Part shown: piece after piece, positions 60,701 through 64,000 of the stretch
Numbering within the stretch: the first letter of the stretch is position 1
How the letters are laid out: every line of letters begins with the position of its first letter
Assembly: GCA_014381825.1 (NCBI GenBank)
Contig: JACNKX010000113.1
Span: forward strand, 70,159 to 134,158
Source of the DNA: Planctomycetota bacterium
Lineage (GTDB): Bacteria > Planctomycetota > Planctomycetia > Pirellulales > Pirellulaceae
DNA length: 64,000 nt
Reading direction: 5' to 3'
The notes under the pieces: model-generated
What the model was told of the DNA's origin: nothing
The model's input: the letters and a program-made list of their open reading frames with translations, nothing else
Databases searched by the model: none
Made by a program: the position numbers and the translations under genes

Positions 60701-62388
60701 ACGGAAACCTGTTTTCCAACAAGGCCCTGGTCAAAGTAACCGTCAACGCAACCGATCCCGATCCCATCCCGCCAACGGCGGACGCGGGCGGCCCCTACAC
60801 GGTGAACGAAGGGAGCTTTGTGACTCTGTTCGGTTCGGCCTCGACAGGCAACGCGCCGCTCACTTATGCCTGGGATCTTGATGCCGATGGGCAGTACGAT
60901 GATGCCAATGGCAGTACGCCAACATTTAACGCGCTCTCGCTAGACGGGCCGTCCACTCACTCGGTGTCGTTGCAAGTGACCGATGGAGGGAGCCTGAGTG
61001 CCATCGCGACAACGACGGTCAACGTGCTGAATGTCGCACCGATCGCCGATGCGGGTGGTCCGTATCTGGCGATCAACGGCACAGCGTTACTCGCGGCTTC
61101 TGCCAGCGATCCGGCGAACCAAGTTGTTAGCAACGATTCGTTGACGTTCCGGTGGGACTTCGACGGGGACGGAGAATTCGACGACGCGATCGGGCGGACG
61201 ACGATCTTCACGGCAACCGGCGACGAGAAGAGCTTTATCGTTGCCGTACGCACCGACGATGACGACGGCGGTGTTAGTCCGCCAGCATGGACGACGATCA
61301 CCGCGCTGAATCAGGGAGTTAGCTCATCGAATCAACCCCCGGACATTCACTACATCGAGGCACCGGTACAAGTGGATGTTGATGCTCCTAGCGACGTGCG
61401 AGTCGTCTTTACCGATCCCGATTCTGGGGAATCGCCGCCCACCGTCGCATTCGACTGGGGTGATGGCACGCCGCTGGAGACCGCAACGGTCTCATTCGAC
61501 CGAGGATTCTGGACTGCAATCGCCGGTCACACGTACCAGCAAGAGGATGAGTACGTGATTCGTGTCACCGTGATCGACGAGGGAGGTGCTGCTGCCACGG
61601 CTTCGCATCGCATCTCCGTCACCGATCTGAGCGACGTGTTGCGACAGCTCGACCTCACGCACGGTTACCAGTTCCCTGGTAACCACTTCGACAACTGGGG
61701 TAACCGTGGCGAGAAGTGGATACAGGATGCATTACAGAAATGGCACTTCATTACTCCCGATGGACGCTTGTTTCGTTGGGACCAAAGCAACACGGCAACG
61801 GGTGACGTGATCGCTTTCCTGGCCCCGTCGGTGTACGAGGATCCCTCGCTGTTATACGAGGCGGCGATCGAAGCCGAAGGTGAGGGGCTCGATTCTTCGC
61901 CGCCGCTCGCAAAGAGAATCGGTGTTTGGACCAACGGGCGGAACGTGCTCGATGTCAGCAGCGACGGTAACGTCACGCCATTGGACGCATTGATCGTCAT
62001 CAACAAGCTGAACAGGCTGCTGCTGACCGGCGGCAGCGGCAAACTGCCAAGCCAGCCCGTGCCTTCCTACTACTATGATGTGAGCAATGACGGCTCCGTT
62101 TCGCCACTTGACGCATTACAGATTATCAATCATCTGAACTCACCAGCGGCCAGATTGTCAGTAGATGCCGAGGGAGACACGTTCGGCGGATTACAGCCAT
62201 CCGCGACACAGGAGCCTGGAGGGACGCTTCTTCCTTCACGACAGAGCCCGGTCATGCCAGACAGCGACGCGAGCGACGCTTACTTTGCCGACACCACCAA
62301 GCGGTCGGAGTACACGACCGACTTGACTCTCGCTCTTCCACGCGCAAATGACATCGGCCTTGAAGAGTATCTTGCGGAAGTGGAGTAG
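42739..62388 (+). CDS. Giant exported multidomain surface protein (SBBP repeats, CARDB, PKD, dockerin), ~6549 residues
   Basis: One frame of 19.65 kb with no internal stop; ATG 42739 is preferred over GTG 42727. After a very basic start, residues 29-42 carry RIERLEDRLALAAD, the planctomycete-type export signal. Approximate order: a SBBP-associated domain (45-254), SBBP beta-propeller repeats (255-735; repeated YSTFLGG/YVTG), PPC-like domains, CARDB-like domains (about 2478, 3597, 3731 and 3841), a sialidase/BNR-like region (about 3100-3480), a tandemly duplicated ~720-residue module (about 4116-5561), two Ig/cadherin-like domains (5814-6013), PKD domains (6014-6290) and a dockerin-like pair of calcium loops (about 6401-6468; DVSSDGNVTPLDAL and DVSNDGSVSPLDAL). 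It probably forms part of the cell surface or an extracellular matrix. Upstream ECF sigma and kinase genes may control it. Confidence 0.9.
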   Translation: MKAHQDNRRVSFRRKSKRTRRQRFLTDLRIERLEDRLALAADIEFADTSLLHGLAFEANLGQVASDVDFVSRGEGYSLYLEPTQASLSLFSPSGEESAGIQMHLVGGNPAAPGKGQDLKPGVSNYLIGSDPSLWTTNVPNYSAAQFDDVYVGVDIVYYGNQRLLEYDFHVEAGIDTSVIRLAFEGTDQISVDDMGDLLLTVDSGELRLHKPIAYQQVGDQRQQIGASYSIDEQQRIGFELATYDESLPLVIDPVVVYSTFLGGTNQELAYDIATDAADNAFVVGHTLSNDFPDQSALQGSHGGGFDVFVSKLDPTGTSLVWSTYLGDSGNDFGRGIALDATGNVYVTGDTDSLNFPTTPGAFQHVKVGVDTDAFVAKLDPTGSTLLYSTYIGGSSQGANARGIAADNGGLAYITGRTSAANFPVSPSAFDSSLNGLTDGFIAVINTDPVDASPADPGDPADLVYSSFIGGDIADAGDSLALDAAGTAFVTGQTNSVNAFPTTANGFKTTKTAGHNDAFLVQVDPFQSGAASLVYGTYIGGDLNEENSTAFYGGVAVHPSGDVFVAGHTRSDDFPVTPGAFDTTRDGSDAFVMRIDPTQAPASQVVYATFLGGTGADDAYDLAVDAAGNAYVTGSTDGSGTFPVTGDASQPAGAGSVDAFMAIIDPTGSQLVHGTFLGGGTDTDIGYGIALDAVGDIYVVGDAGSASFPTTAGSLQPGFAGGFRDAFITKFSGVPSGGIPNSIDPTAADQILFAPGHSTHTIAANEPNRLFQFALDFPTFEGDVTLDLAPANPASPSPAGLGLYGAGGNLLYLVDADLDVAKPGMESLEVTVQSGQRYVVGVFFGDGVVDDFELTVSADQVVNSGLTIDPGTGAATRAAAGGDDQFNSPRDVDYYPLDLTNGAESGTVTVAPQALGVAVAGTLFGRLDDGDVWQPLTTVIADPNGSPIQLPLTPFNDLSLTDAEYLLAVAPADFSAAASAYQVDVVTTLVGPATSTGFSNIDNQLTLPPVALGQASLEITNDLNGVDQRIVQFRLPPTLPADTVLTVNLTSQQFAPVVSVYDATNGDLIDIATRTAPGTVQLQLSGLSADAEYIARAATLDKGVADAEQFTLTIQSDYDPTVIALPQPTLELNSLTLGPTQGAEFLRIEPSADIDVVSVQLTPDTNGVSLIQPQVMIVGPNGPVTSGTTIFPGTPLFLAFETGGIGPFDIFVAGLSGNDPATVRIGQLDVPDTLLPGQLPSELIDLSTNQLTFNGALGGFGTSTGVEYFQLLTPPGATTTVTTTTAVDADPLTAVYAEEEGSLRLKQIALPNSPQSTLHTTALPANTLTAAVAFNIGLDPIAAASATMTVVAPVIPVPVGMVPDLKPDPALPVGEFQSILQIDPVTLEENFQRHYFSTLLPHNITGSPTVFFTRSTPDGPLQATVKIFDHNGNIIGGSNIANPGMSAIGVSGIVDNLRGRELRFVVDPAPGQFIGDGTYSLKMKVKTDEPFPFEVIEKAWRFPGKSVTVTLNDQSTVANHEDGGDCNPVNLTAPLEDDIHKVNDPNEDNYGQGGGTHIPCVGTFPSLELVKDIVQNQFGDGIATGEFTSTLPYFETPPGSFFNGSAGSIDVFRFWAAPGPVVVRTLAQPDPQAPDALPVNTALKVYRAHFDENTGEVDYLNEIEDVFGSRDWFPADRSIIDAQTYINDSDAIQYPPSPPKSSSGGGFMYYVVVKNQEASLGKYRLEIDAPNFARRVITNQTTDTVAYLDPVNGGAVNINIDDIEDYPEFVGYYTIQVPDRHDGSLAVVSALSTTQNPWDFALFNEDGLPVTGSEQDLNGQVSQTTASFNLRPGPQTAYLRVQESKVNNSEASIDVSTNLTIPFGELAPPATLPVFLFPDILPTNPFGDGSVDGTVSALNSTQAYTFPAPGGAMGVTVTPDAAADAVLQWGVYVDGELQAWEQNLTGAAATHEVTLPGSQEVVVVVKSLNTPTNGNFNLTVDSGMQSSVCDPINLDELAANPTAPPRYPYTAFPFNEPADRTASPHLQASSPTCSLAPIPTQRLMINPLTGMGEFPEQVALIVTGLDWMTLKVPQGIDGVPFLSVSPQTFTTTAQQVQLEVFNSDGELVQSTNASTNPPATSSVNFGLPNLSGSELYHVRVGTTNNATGPVLLNLSASIPKATSGKSIPDNLIPDAENRFDRLDNLGPDGQFPGGQAITFSQLASLNHSLAFWVGAAGTATFNANIGAIPGGTSSDEFLALYRADYDCAEITGCQLDLTLVDYLNETDGPSTNFLLESYVEPGLYVLESGRASGSGISGLTVSFDLPDVTPERIVLDPNFGTSYGVLQNVDRATPINATNSSSATLATNYSTRFFAAESPVGSLNGTTAFGINLSCAPADADGDALVSVWHGTNGQYSHFDSSTNLIDPPTAADDTNTVKQCDDNTENHPTNPSLAVVQPLVNGEPLHADPFDEFILAVHRNDLSTKIGVQSMFVVPISGTPDLVVETLNMLPNDGETLVVVGVRNVGYAPSSFTTAQVEFTNYNLPIEKNELPLGPFASRTQAFPWTPSEPEDHVKYTTDFAGKIDELDEGNNSIDRQLKEVDAHFPSGQITLADDALRGATPDGQWGRFVSGIPGLDTAYVFQMIDLDFDMDAKTDTDGDGIADYFQADVTFPLGTFGQTGKLTYGPDAFHQQPVSFGNLFPTVPANPNQVTMLVTDRYGLKSELLVQDIFVAPNPGWLNGSDSSITFNGDKTNNPGYDVVFHNDLINFPEPGKQTLNGLLDSTIPFIGKKKNQFLVEVNASTFVPLDPAQPLLAPASAHVLLQVLDEKVLDETYGGANQQVTDKVKLQTNLVIDSKTLDLDAAKFTALLGHFDFDGFQTPDIPLFNYGAPGVVSLQAAINLGIDFGLDAGISIMIDPGIVQDILNPPNPLGLAGPTFVQPDTTLSANIVGSLEVFGFDIASLGGGVTFNLKFTGGLDSNDVTEIIEFGDILNRSCVSLDGQFGLTMEAHVLGFEVFEVQKHFPSFNIASSCKQGILIDNNNTLVGAPAQPSNQFAALIDGLKLLANPSALLTPTVDIDMQLTGSDPVGTLVHDPHPGLVIDKPSGDAIYVQVVDANAAPNITHGNLAFAQRTGGAWSGLDQGTLAQAEHVAQPVLAETHDQATGQPVVVVYQSATVPDPVTTTANDFLTSQEIHSRYFDGTTWQTAQAVAAGEGLFDSHPTIAFNDAGVGVLTWTRNTNTTPMTTQLDRSANEIMTSVWDSSTHSWQTPLMLTNDVASDSQPTVFVNSEGFIHLVWLRDTATGNELMTSVHDGTTWSTPQVLPTIGLPAGGEIKSVALGSAGPGRIDLMLSHAVQPDPDNDPNTPAQFTLFDRASLVEDFLNPTPLEQVADGASFYDLKTLQDDGELVAYWQQADGVVNDVFVARRGATGTWSTPVPLTVSESFEFSPAVAVDTDGSYLIVYEHEAVPTVPGAPSPINQFSSTLAFNPIQSGPPVGAGVGMDVVEFLPELTFTAPMTFPNMSLAPSGAQIPAQALVSNVGLAGTEMLVEYFDETPAANSVPVATQLLQINPGQVMPLEHPFEVPFGPNTFCMRVSTADGEAFSTADNLSCADLEGIVDIVVGDVVVTGNLIAGQTVQVSAEIANPTDQPIGPFDAVLYQGDPGLAPIPALSIATVPVAGLNPFDETLVQFNWTLPSPGSAAYDGTGGPNGDGIGLGKFVLTVRADDADVIPESAEANNDGFSFVSLLPDPAAGELTTTVFDQSGVANVIVHATVHNHGQTDLTNLRVQLNQSHDNGPSQTLAAPQLIPSLAAGAETVVNFTLDVLAGDYVFQLVVDPASEHPDDNPANNVAQTHLFMPGLPDLALSNLQFDTATFIQSDPLTLSATIDNLGIADAGPFDVEVFRGNPFSGGLLIGQRSFADGLEPLSSAQVNIPLHTSQLSGQQDICIIVDRLDRLFESSDVNNVVCTETEFIPNITAEVVDGELLIHTTPLDDVIGINLTGPMIAVDFDDDGTPDVTFDPNDVDIPIFNIEVIGGAGDDLLKFDWYGEEREEEELQTRPSPVMSVEFDGGGGIDWLQFTGTRPDPLPPVFNPIDALYTPGPPVDAGTYVQTDGVFTLKVQFTSVEPIIDDISDTLTVFGTNGDNAIDYREGSTPAHGIISVDEYEFVEFTNKTTLNIFAGAGNDTVNIANAATPTDLLAITIHGDNPSTEDKVIVRGANERDSIEVQPRQEGATVMIAGLPVVDAFGFSEVEIDGAGGDDAFEVSYSTRVTQPPQTVRVLPGQAMDSGTVMVDSKTPIQFQNLGEDAYLQITSPTGSHLIHDGTPAADVFNVDIRRGRPGIGLNDRIDTLTSGVDRYTVRGMGGSDMFAVNPLDDIRVAVQGDEADDSLQVNSQGATVVNLQRNLIDDAGSLGANDVSYLGIEKLVMNSQTNDLQLRGTTNHDEFEVFDLGEGFGSAQLVGDHPGVIFHNTESFVIDGDLGADRLVVHGTAWSETITVNDLVSPPVITVGAAQVQADRIEAITVNAHEGRDVVSVNVLNDLSMKVFVDGGDPIEECGDFDIFCSIIEAEELLGDKLELVIFGSAVQGSFAGPEADEGSFQINNGESISFDHVEGIEVRHDDLNLPGVFNFGGASETDTITAGVAASGAILVALNHGVPISYAGFDSLSFDLGATTATLTPGREGAEASTFQMTGSGRFQVDPAKGTVKAGASPQFNLQGVDIIDLVGTGLSSLELPGTSGADLFQVEVTEATAMGISTAVITKGFNPQPEPPKIKTFGISNFELQGEAGFDSIEVTGDAIPGATIHSEYSPGPTIGDGQNVITVSEISSTGGPPVELGQLTINFTGFEPFFDNLPGTLTVKGTDSDNAIDVRQGSTATRGLVSVDEHETIEFENKTTLTINAAAGRDNLNLNNLNVTTDLQQINVVGGNLNDDRLTINGTPGSDVIGVTLDSADSGSALVNSMLVTFDLVESVSINGQGDGDSFEVIAPNSPSVIEFTPGASDDSGQVRVDSRVLLEFEQLGLGVVTITDPDAGNSQLIHNGYATDDGFQVPSSAFFGFVPPGSDPPPIPPSIGLNDRVPIITQGIVNYTLRGLEGNDSFGIFDGLGLSVEVEGDGPDDNDLLTFITDAAVELDLESSQFIVTGRVFPFSGIETLQLNSDGLDITGTNLDDRFEFAPLSTLRGKVHLDGYGTDIEFRVEGPVTLDGLGGADALNVVGTPEPETIVLSDLGAPKSVTVGERLPAFHEGFEAVSVDGREGVDVVRVRMFDELSIPVFVDGGNPIAQSEVCVPNLVLLGPTLPTDCTVHPLPDGHGDKLEIELVNFGALPAFAVDVLQYEGPENDSGSYQFGAGASVSYDQVEITDIFTTEVELHLNVKGLLGSGSILAVPISPDTVSISQGGVPTNITGLTSLSLEAAAVSLDQIQGFTIPVNVIGPGTGTLIVRGLEVDDDNQVSTVQWQPTGAGGVLSQLDAAGSPTDIITASGLGEFIYDARGGNLKVLGSGQSDVSRDSVRMADQPEVRFFNTALILEGTGAQDSITFQGGKDLDATHSSSSTPGEGTVSFNSHITYSGIEAFLSFEGFNSLTVPALDGQSVRVTPTGRLSDRKITGLGLPVSLIDTGFVFFQGTGDLAFELGLGNYGVRVAGNPLLGRDQLSRNGATWVEWSPGVRMQIDAEVGTNEVQVDVLTLNSAEIDVLGGLDDKLVVNAASLVGQQFDVTSGSVNVTVTPRDMSRDPATVNGAGVGGVEIRSALGPDLFNVELTDDMPPIVIVDPNDGYGDRATFDAFFDVSTEVEIVTLPIGHIIQRQGRDQLPFLALLPSQIGITLPPKANQPPTANNDLATTDEDIGVSIVVLDNDTDPDGDPLSPSITILPTHGTAVVEPGGTIKYTPTPNFHGVDSFNYKANDGTVDSVEVSVSVTVNPVNDAPVANDDSTMTGQDVPVVIDVLVNDTDLEEASLRISQFSSINGTAIIDDNGTPTVTADDQIRFVPTLGFSGIATITYQVTDGNLFSNKALVKVTVNATDPDPIPPTADAGGPYTVNEGSFVTLFGSASTGNAPLTYAWDLDADGQYDDANGSTPTFNALSLDGPSTHSVSLQVTDGGSLSAIATTTVNVLNVAPIADAGGPYLAINGTALLAASASDPANQVVSNDSLTFRWDFDGDGEFDDAIGRTTIFTATGDEKSFIVAVRTDDDDGGVSPPAWTTITALNQGVSSSNQPPDIHYIEAPVQVDVDAPSDVRVVFTDPDSGESPPTVAFDWGDGTPLETATVSFDRGFWTAIAGHTYQQEDEYVIRVTVIDEGGAAATASHRISVTDLSDVLRQLDLTHGYQFPGNHFDNWGNRGEKWIQDALQKWHFITPDGRLFRWDQSNTATGDVIAFLAPSVYEDPSLLYEAAIEAEGEGLDSSPPLAKRIGVWTNGRNVLDVSSDGNVTPLDALIVINKLNRLLLTGGSGKLPSQPVPSYYYDVSNDGSVSPLDALQIINHLNSPAARLSVDAEGDTFGGLQPSATQEPGGTLLPSRQSPVMPDSDASDAYFADTTKRSEYTTDLTLALPRANDIGLEEYLAEVE
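55085..57240 (+). repeat. First copy of a ~720-residue module in the giant protein
   Basis: This copy begins at DTLTVFGTNGDNAIDYREGS. Landmarks in order are FTNKTTLNIFAGAGND, SHLIHDGTPAADVF, GIGLNDRIDTLTSG, TVRGMGGSDMF, VFVDGGDPIEECGD and GDKLELVIFG. The same landmarks recur in the same order in the next 2.2 kb. The copies are diverged at DNA level, so the duplication is old. Confidence 0.75.
57241..59420 (+). repeat. Second copy of the ~720-residue module in the giant protein
   Basis: Landmarks matching the first copy in order: GTLTVKGTDSDNAIDVRQGS, FENKTTLTINAAAGRD, SQLIHNGYATDDGF, SIGLNDRVPIITQG, TLRGLEGNDSF, VFVDGGNPIAQSE and GDKLEIELVNFG. The beginning of a third, degenerate copy may follow near HITYSGIEAFLSFEGFNSLT. 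Confidence 0.75.
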
Positions 62389-62443
62389 TGCTTGTCACAA
62401 CTCAAACCAGGAACGCCTCACACTCTCACGTGGCTGTGGCTTC

Positions 62444-62479
62444 CGGCCCGCTTTGGTTTGCGTCCATCTGAACGGGCCG
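62444..62479. terminator. GC-rich hairpin between the convergent giant and TPR-like genes
   Basis: CGGCCCG (62444-62450) pairs perfectly with CGGGCCG (62473-62479) over 7 bp around a 22-base loop. It lies in the 155-bp gap between the two stop codons. The large loop and absence of a T-run keep confidence low. Confidence 0.3.
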
Positions 62480-62543
62480 ACATGATGTCAGCCCAAGGCA
62501 ACGGCTTGTGCGCTGGCTCCATTCATGTCATGCGACCGTGCCA

Positions 62544-62682
62544 CTAGTGAAGTGCCTTGAACCTGTCTCGCCACTCGGGCGGCCCGAGACTTGGATAAAG
62601 CAGTTTGAACTGATCGTTCGCGACACGGGCCTTGTCTGCGTCGAGTTGGAACAGGCACGCCAACTGATAGTACTTCGCTTCA
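62544..62682. repeat. Right copy of the ~140-bp direct repeat flanking the kinase-sigma-giant block
   Basis: This stretch is the last ~46 codons of the TPR-like gene and matches 39030-39168 in the same orientation, with about 11 mismatches by eye. Homology starts at the stop codon and ends inside the coding sequence, so only the gene's 3' end was copied. Confidence 0.8.
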
Positions 62683-64000
62683 AACCACTCGTCGGAACCC
62701 TTCGCCACACCTCGGACCAAGGTTCGCCAACTAACAATCGCCGTGTCGTAGTCTTTGGCAGCAAAACTCGCCAGGCCGGCGCGGCGCAAATAACCTTTGC
62801 TCGGTGGACCGTTACTCGCCTGCAAGAGGCTCGCCATTCGTTGCGCCGCAAGTTCATGTTGCCCGAGACGAGTCGCGTAGCGTGCGAGCTTTGAATTTGC
62901 GACCTGAGTATTCTTACTGGCCCGTATGGCCTCCGGTGAATCACCCAGCAACTCGACCAACCGCTGATATAAGGCGAACGCTTCGCGGACGTCATCGCTC
63001 GCACTGCTCGCCGGCGCTGCAGCGATCTTCTTGTCCATCGTGCGAGCCATCACAATGATCGCGGCAAGCTCGTATCGCGACCCAGCTGCATTCTTGACGA
63101 GCCAACCCGCGTTCAACCGTTCTTGCAACGAGTCGCTTCGTTTCTGTGCTAACTGCATCGCGTGAAAGTGAAGTTCGGCAACTGCCGAACTGGACGAAGG
63201 GAGTGACGTCGCGAGAGAACTCGCCTGATCAAGATACTTCGCTGCGAAATCTGTATTCGGCTCGGCCCCATTCAGCGCAACATTCGCCGCCTGGTTCAGC
63301 GTTCTCACGAGGCGACTCTTGTCCGACTCGGATCTCGCCAAGGCTAGATAGGTCTCGGTCGCCTCGAACAATCGTCGCGCGAGCGATGCTTTTTCGGCTG
63401 CCGCGGCCTTCGCCCATTGCTGATACAAGAGCGTCGGAATTTCGTAGCGTGCCGACAGATAGTCCGGCGAGTCGGCGGCGACCTTTTCTAAGCTGCGAAG
63501 CGTCTCGACAGGCGAAGTGCTTTGTCGCAGCTTGCCAATGTAGTAGTCAGCGCGTTTCGCATACTCATGTTCCGGGAATTCGCGTTTAATGACATTCAGC
63601 ATATCAATCGCTGCATCCTTAAACCGAGGCGCGGACTTGCTCGCCGCTTGAAAGGAAACAAAGCCCATCCAAGCGGAATCGATTGCGTGGTCGTTTCGTG
63701 CGGCGATCAGCCGTTCGCAGGCCAATTGAAAATCACGACCAGCCGCATCGTATTTTCCTTGTCGATACTGGCACCACGCGAGCTGGCTGCGGCATTGACC
63801 CGCTGCCCCAAGGTCATCGTTTGCGGCAGGATCACGCAAGGCTTGCGTTAGCGTTGCCGCGGCGAGCGCGTAATCCGCCGCTTTCTTCGTTTGCTCGGCG
63901 CTCTCGAACAACTGCTGCCCGCGCAACCAACGCAAGTAGAAGCCAGCATCGTCATTTAATTCGATCCCGTGCTTTACGATCAATTGCTTGGCCGTGCCTC
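62544..64000 (-). CDS. TPR-like helical repeat protein, 5' end beyond the window
   Basis: At least 485 residues on the minus strand; the frame continues through the right edge, so the TTG at 63983 is unlikely to be the start. The sequence is helical with repeated pairs of amphipathic helices and alanine/leucine spacing typical of tetratricopeptide repeats. Examples are ALAAATLTQALRDPAAN, AGQCRSQLAWCQYRQGKYDA, FPEHEYAKRADYYIGKLRQ and KDYDTAIVSWRTLVRG. The C-terminal FEAKYYQLACLFQLDADKAR and WRDRFKALH blocks are the part duplicated near 39.1 kb. It probably acts as a protein-interaction scaffold, perhaps originally linked to the 1248-residue membrane protein gene on the same strand. Confidence 0.8.
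   Translation of the reverse strand, partial: GTAKQLIVKHGIELNDDAGFYLRWLRGQQLFESAEQTKKAADYALAAATLTQALRDPAANDDLGAAGQCRSQLAWCQYRQGKYDAAGRDFQLACERLIAARNDHAIDSAWMGFVSFQAASKSAPRFKDAAIDMLNVIKREFPEHEYAKRADYYIGKLRQSTSPVETLRSLEKVAADSPDYLSARYEIPTLLYQQWAKAAAAEKASLARRLFEATETYLALARSESDKSRLVRTLNQAANVALNGAEPNTDFAAKYLDQASSLATSLPSSSSAVAELHFHAMQLAQKRSDSLQERLNAGWLVKNAAGSRYELAAIIVMARTMDKKIAAAPASSASDDVREAFALYQRLVELLGDSPEAIRASKNTQVANSKLARYATRLGQHELAAQRMASLLQASNGPPSKGYLRRAGLASFAAKDYDTAIVSWRTLVRGVAKGSDEWFEAKYYQLACLFQLDADKARVANDQFKLLYPSLGPPEWRDRFKALH

Noticed and set aside
42739-62388. CRISPR or DNA-level satellite repeats in the giant gene
   Set aside because: Repetition is visible at protein level only; there are no short, evenly spaced identical DNA repeats.
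1-64000. Reassignment of UGA to an amino acid genome-wide
   Set aside because: Several intact genes end with TGA at their natural ends (for example at 2377, 4958, 15490 and 24847), and long genes contain no internal TGA.

Overview
The window looks like chromosomal DNA from a planctomycete, probably of the Pirellulales/Rhodopirellula type. The evidence is lineage-typical: a paired DUF1592-type cytochrome-like protein and DUF1552 protein, ECF sigma factors beside PknB-type Ser/Thr kinases, a DUF1080 protein, PQQ-type beta-propellers, and a 6.5-thousand-residue exported protein with an N-terminal RIERLEDRLALAA-type signal and a C-terminal dockerin-like domain. I see no rRNA, tRNA, CRISPR array, insertion sequence or phage gene. 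UGA is an ordinary stop in several genes, so the standard code applies.

Region 1 (1-6.2 kb): the end of a polytopic membrane protein, a ferredoxin-NADP reductase-like flavoprotein, a SASA-type esterase, and an amidohydrolase-superfamily enzyme transcribed leftward. Region 2 (6.3-18.4 kb): a compact rightward run of eight genes: enolase-superfamily enzyme, M20 amidohydrolase, DUF1592/LamG/CxxCH protein, DUF1552 protein, PQQ-propeller, AhpD-family peroxidase-like protein, PQQ-propeller with EF-hands, and SDR. The likely theme is periplasmic and cytoplasmic breakdown of an organic substrate. The AhpD-family gene is the most striking locus in the window. Its catalytic CxxC is written Cys-Pro-Tyr-UGA, the frame stays open, and an 8-bp hairpin sits at the position expected of a bacterial SECIS. 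I read it as a selenoprotein with a CxxU active site.

Region 3 (18.5-31.1 kb): ECF sigma / small membrane protein / Ser-Thr kinase; a zinc-ribbon membrane protein; a DUF2007 protein; two SDRs; a CPBP-type membrane protease homologue; a small exported His/Arg/Tyr-rich protein; DUF1080; an SGNH hydrolase; DUF2071; and another Ser/Thr kinase. Region 4 (31.1-39.2 kb): a Ski2-like DExH helicase on the minus strand, interrupted by an in-frame UGA 111 codons before the natural end of the frame; a small membrane protein; an exported protein; and a 1248-residue membrane protein with repeated helical units.

Region 5 (39.0-64 kb): a minus-strand kinase with a beta-helix-like sensor half, a divergent ECF sigma factor, and the 19.65-kb giant gene, then a minus-strand TPR-like gene running off the right edge. 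The last ~140 bp of that TPR gene are repeated (about nine bases in ten identical) just left of the kinase. The kinase-sigma-giant block is therefore bracketed by direct repeats and may have been inserted as a unit between the TPR gene and the 1248-residue-protein gene. The giant gene carries its own tandem duplication of a ~720-residue module.
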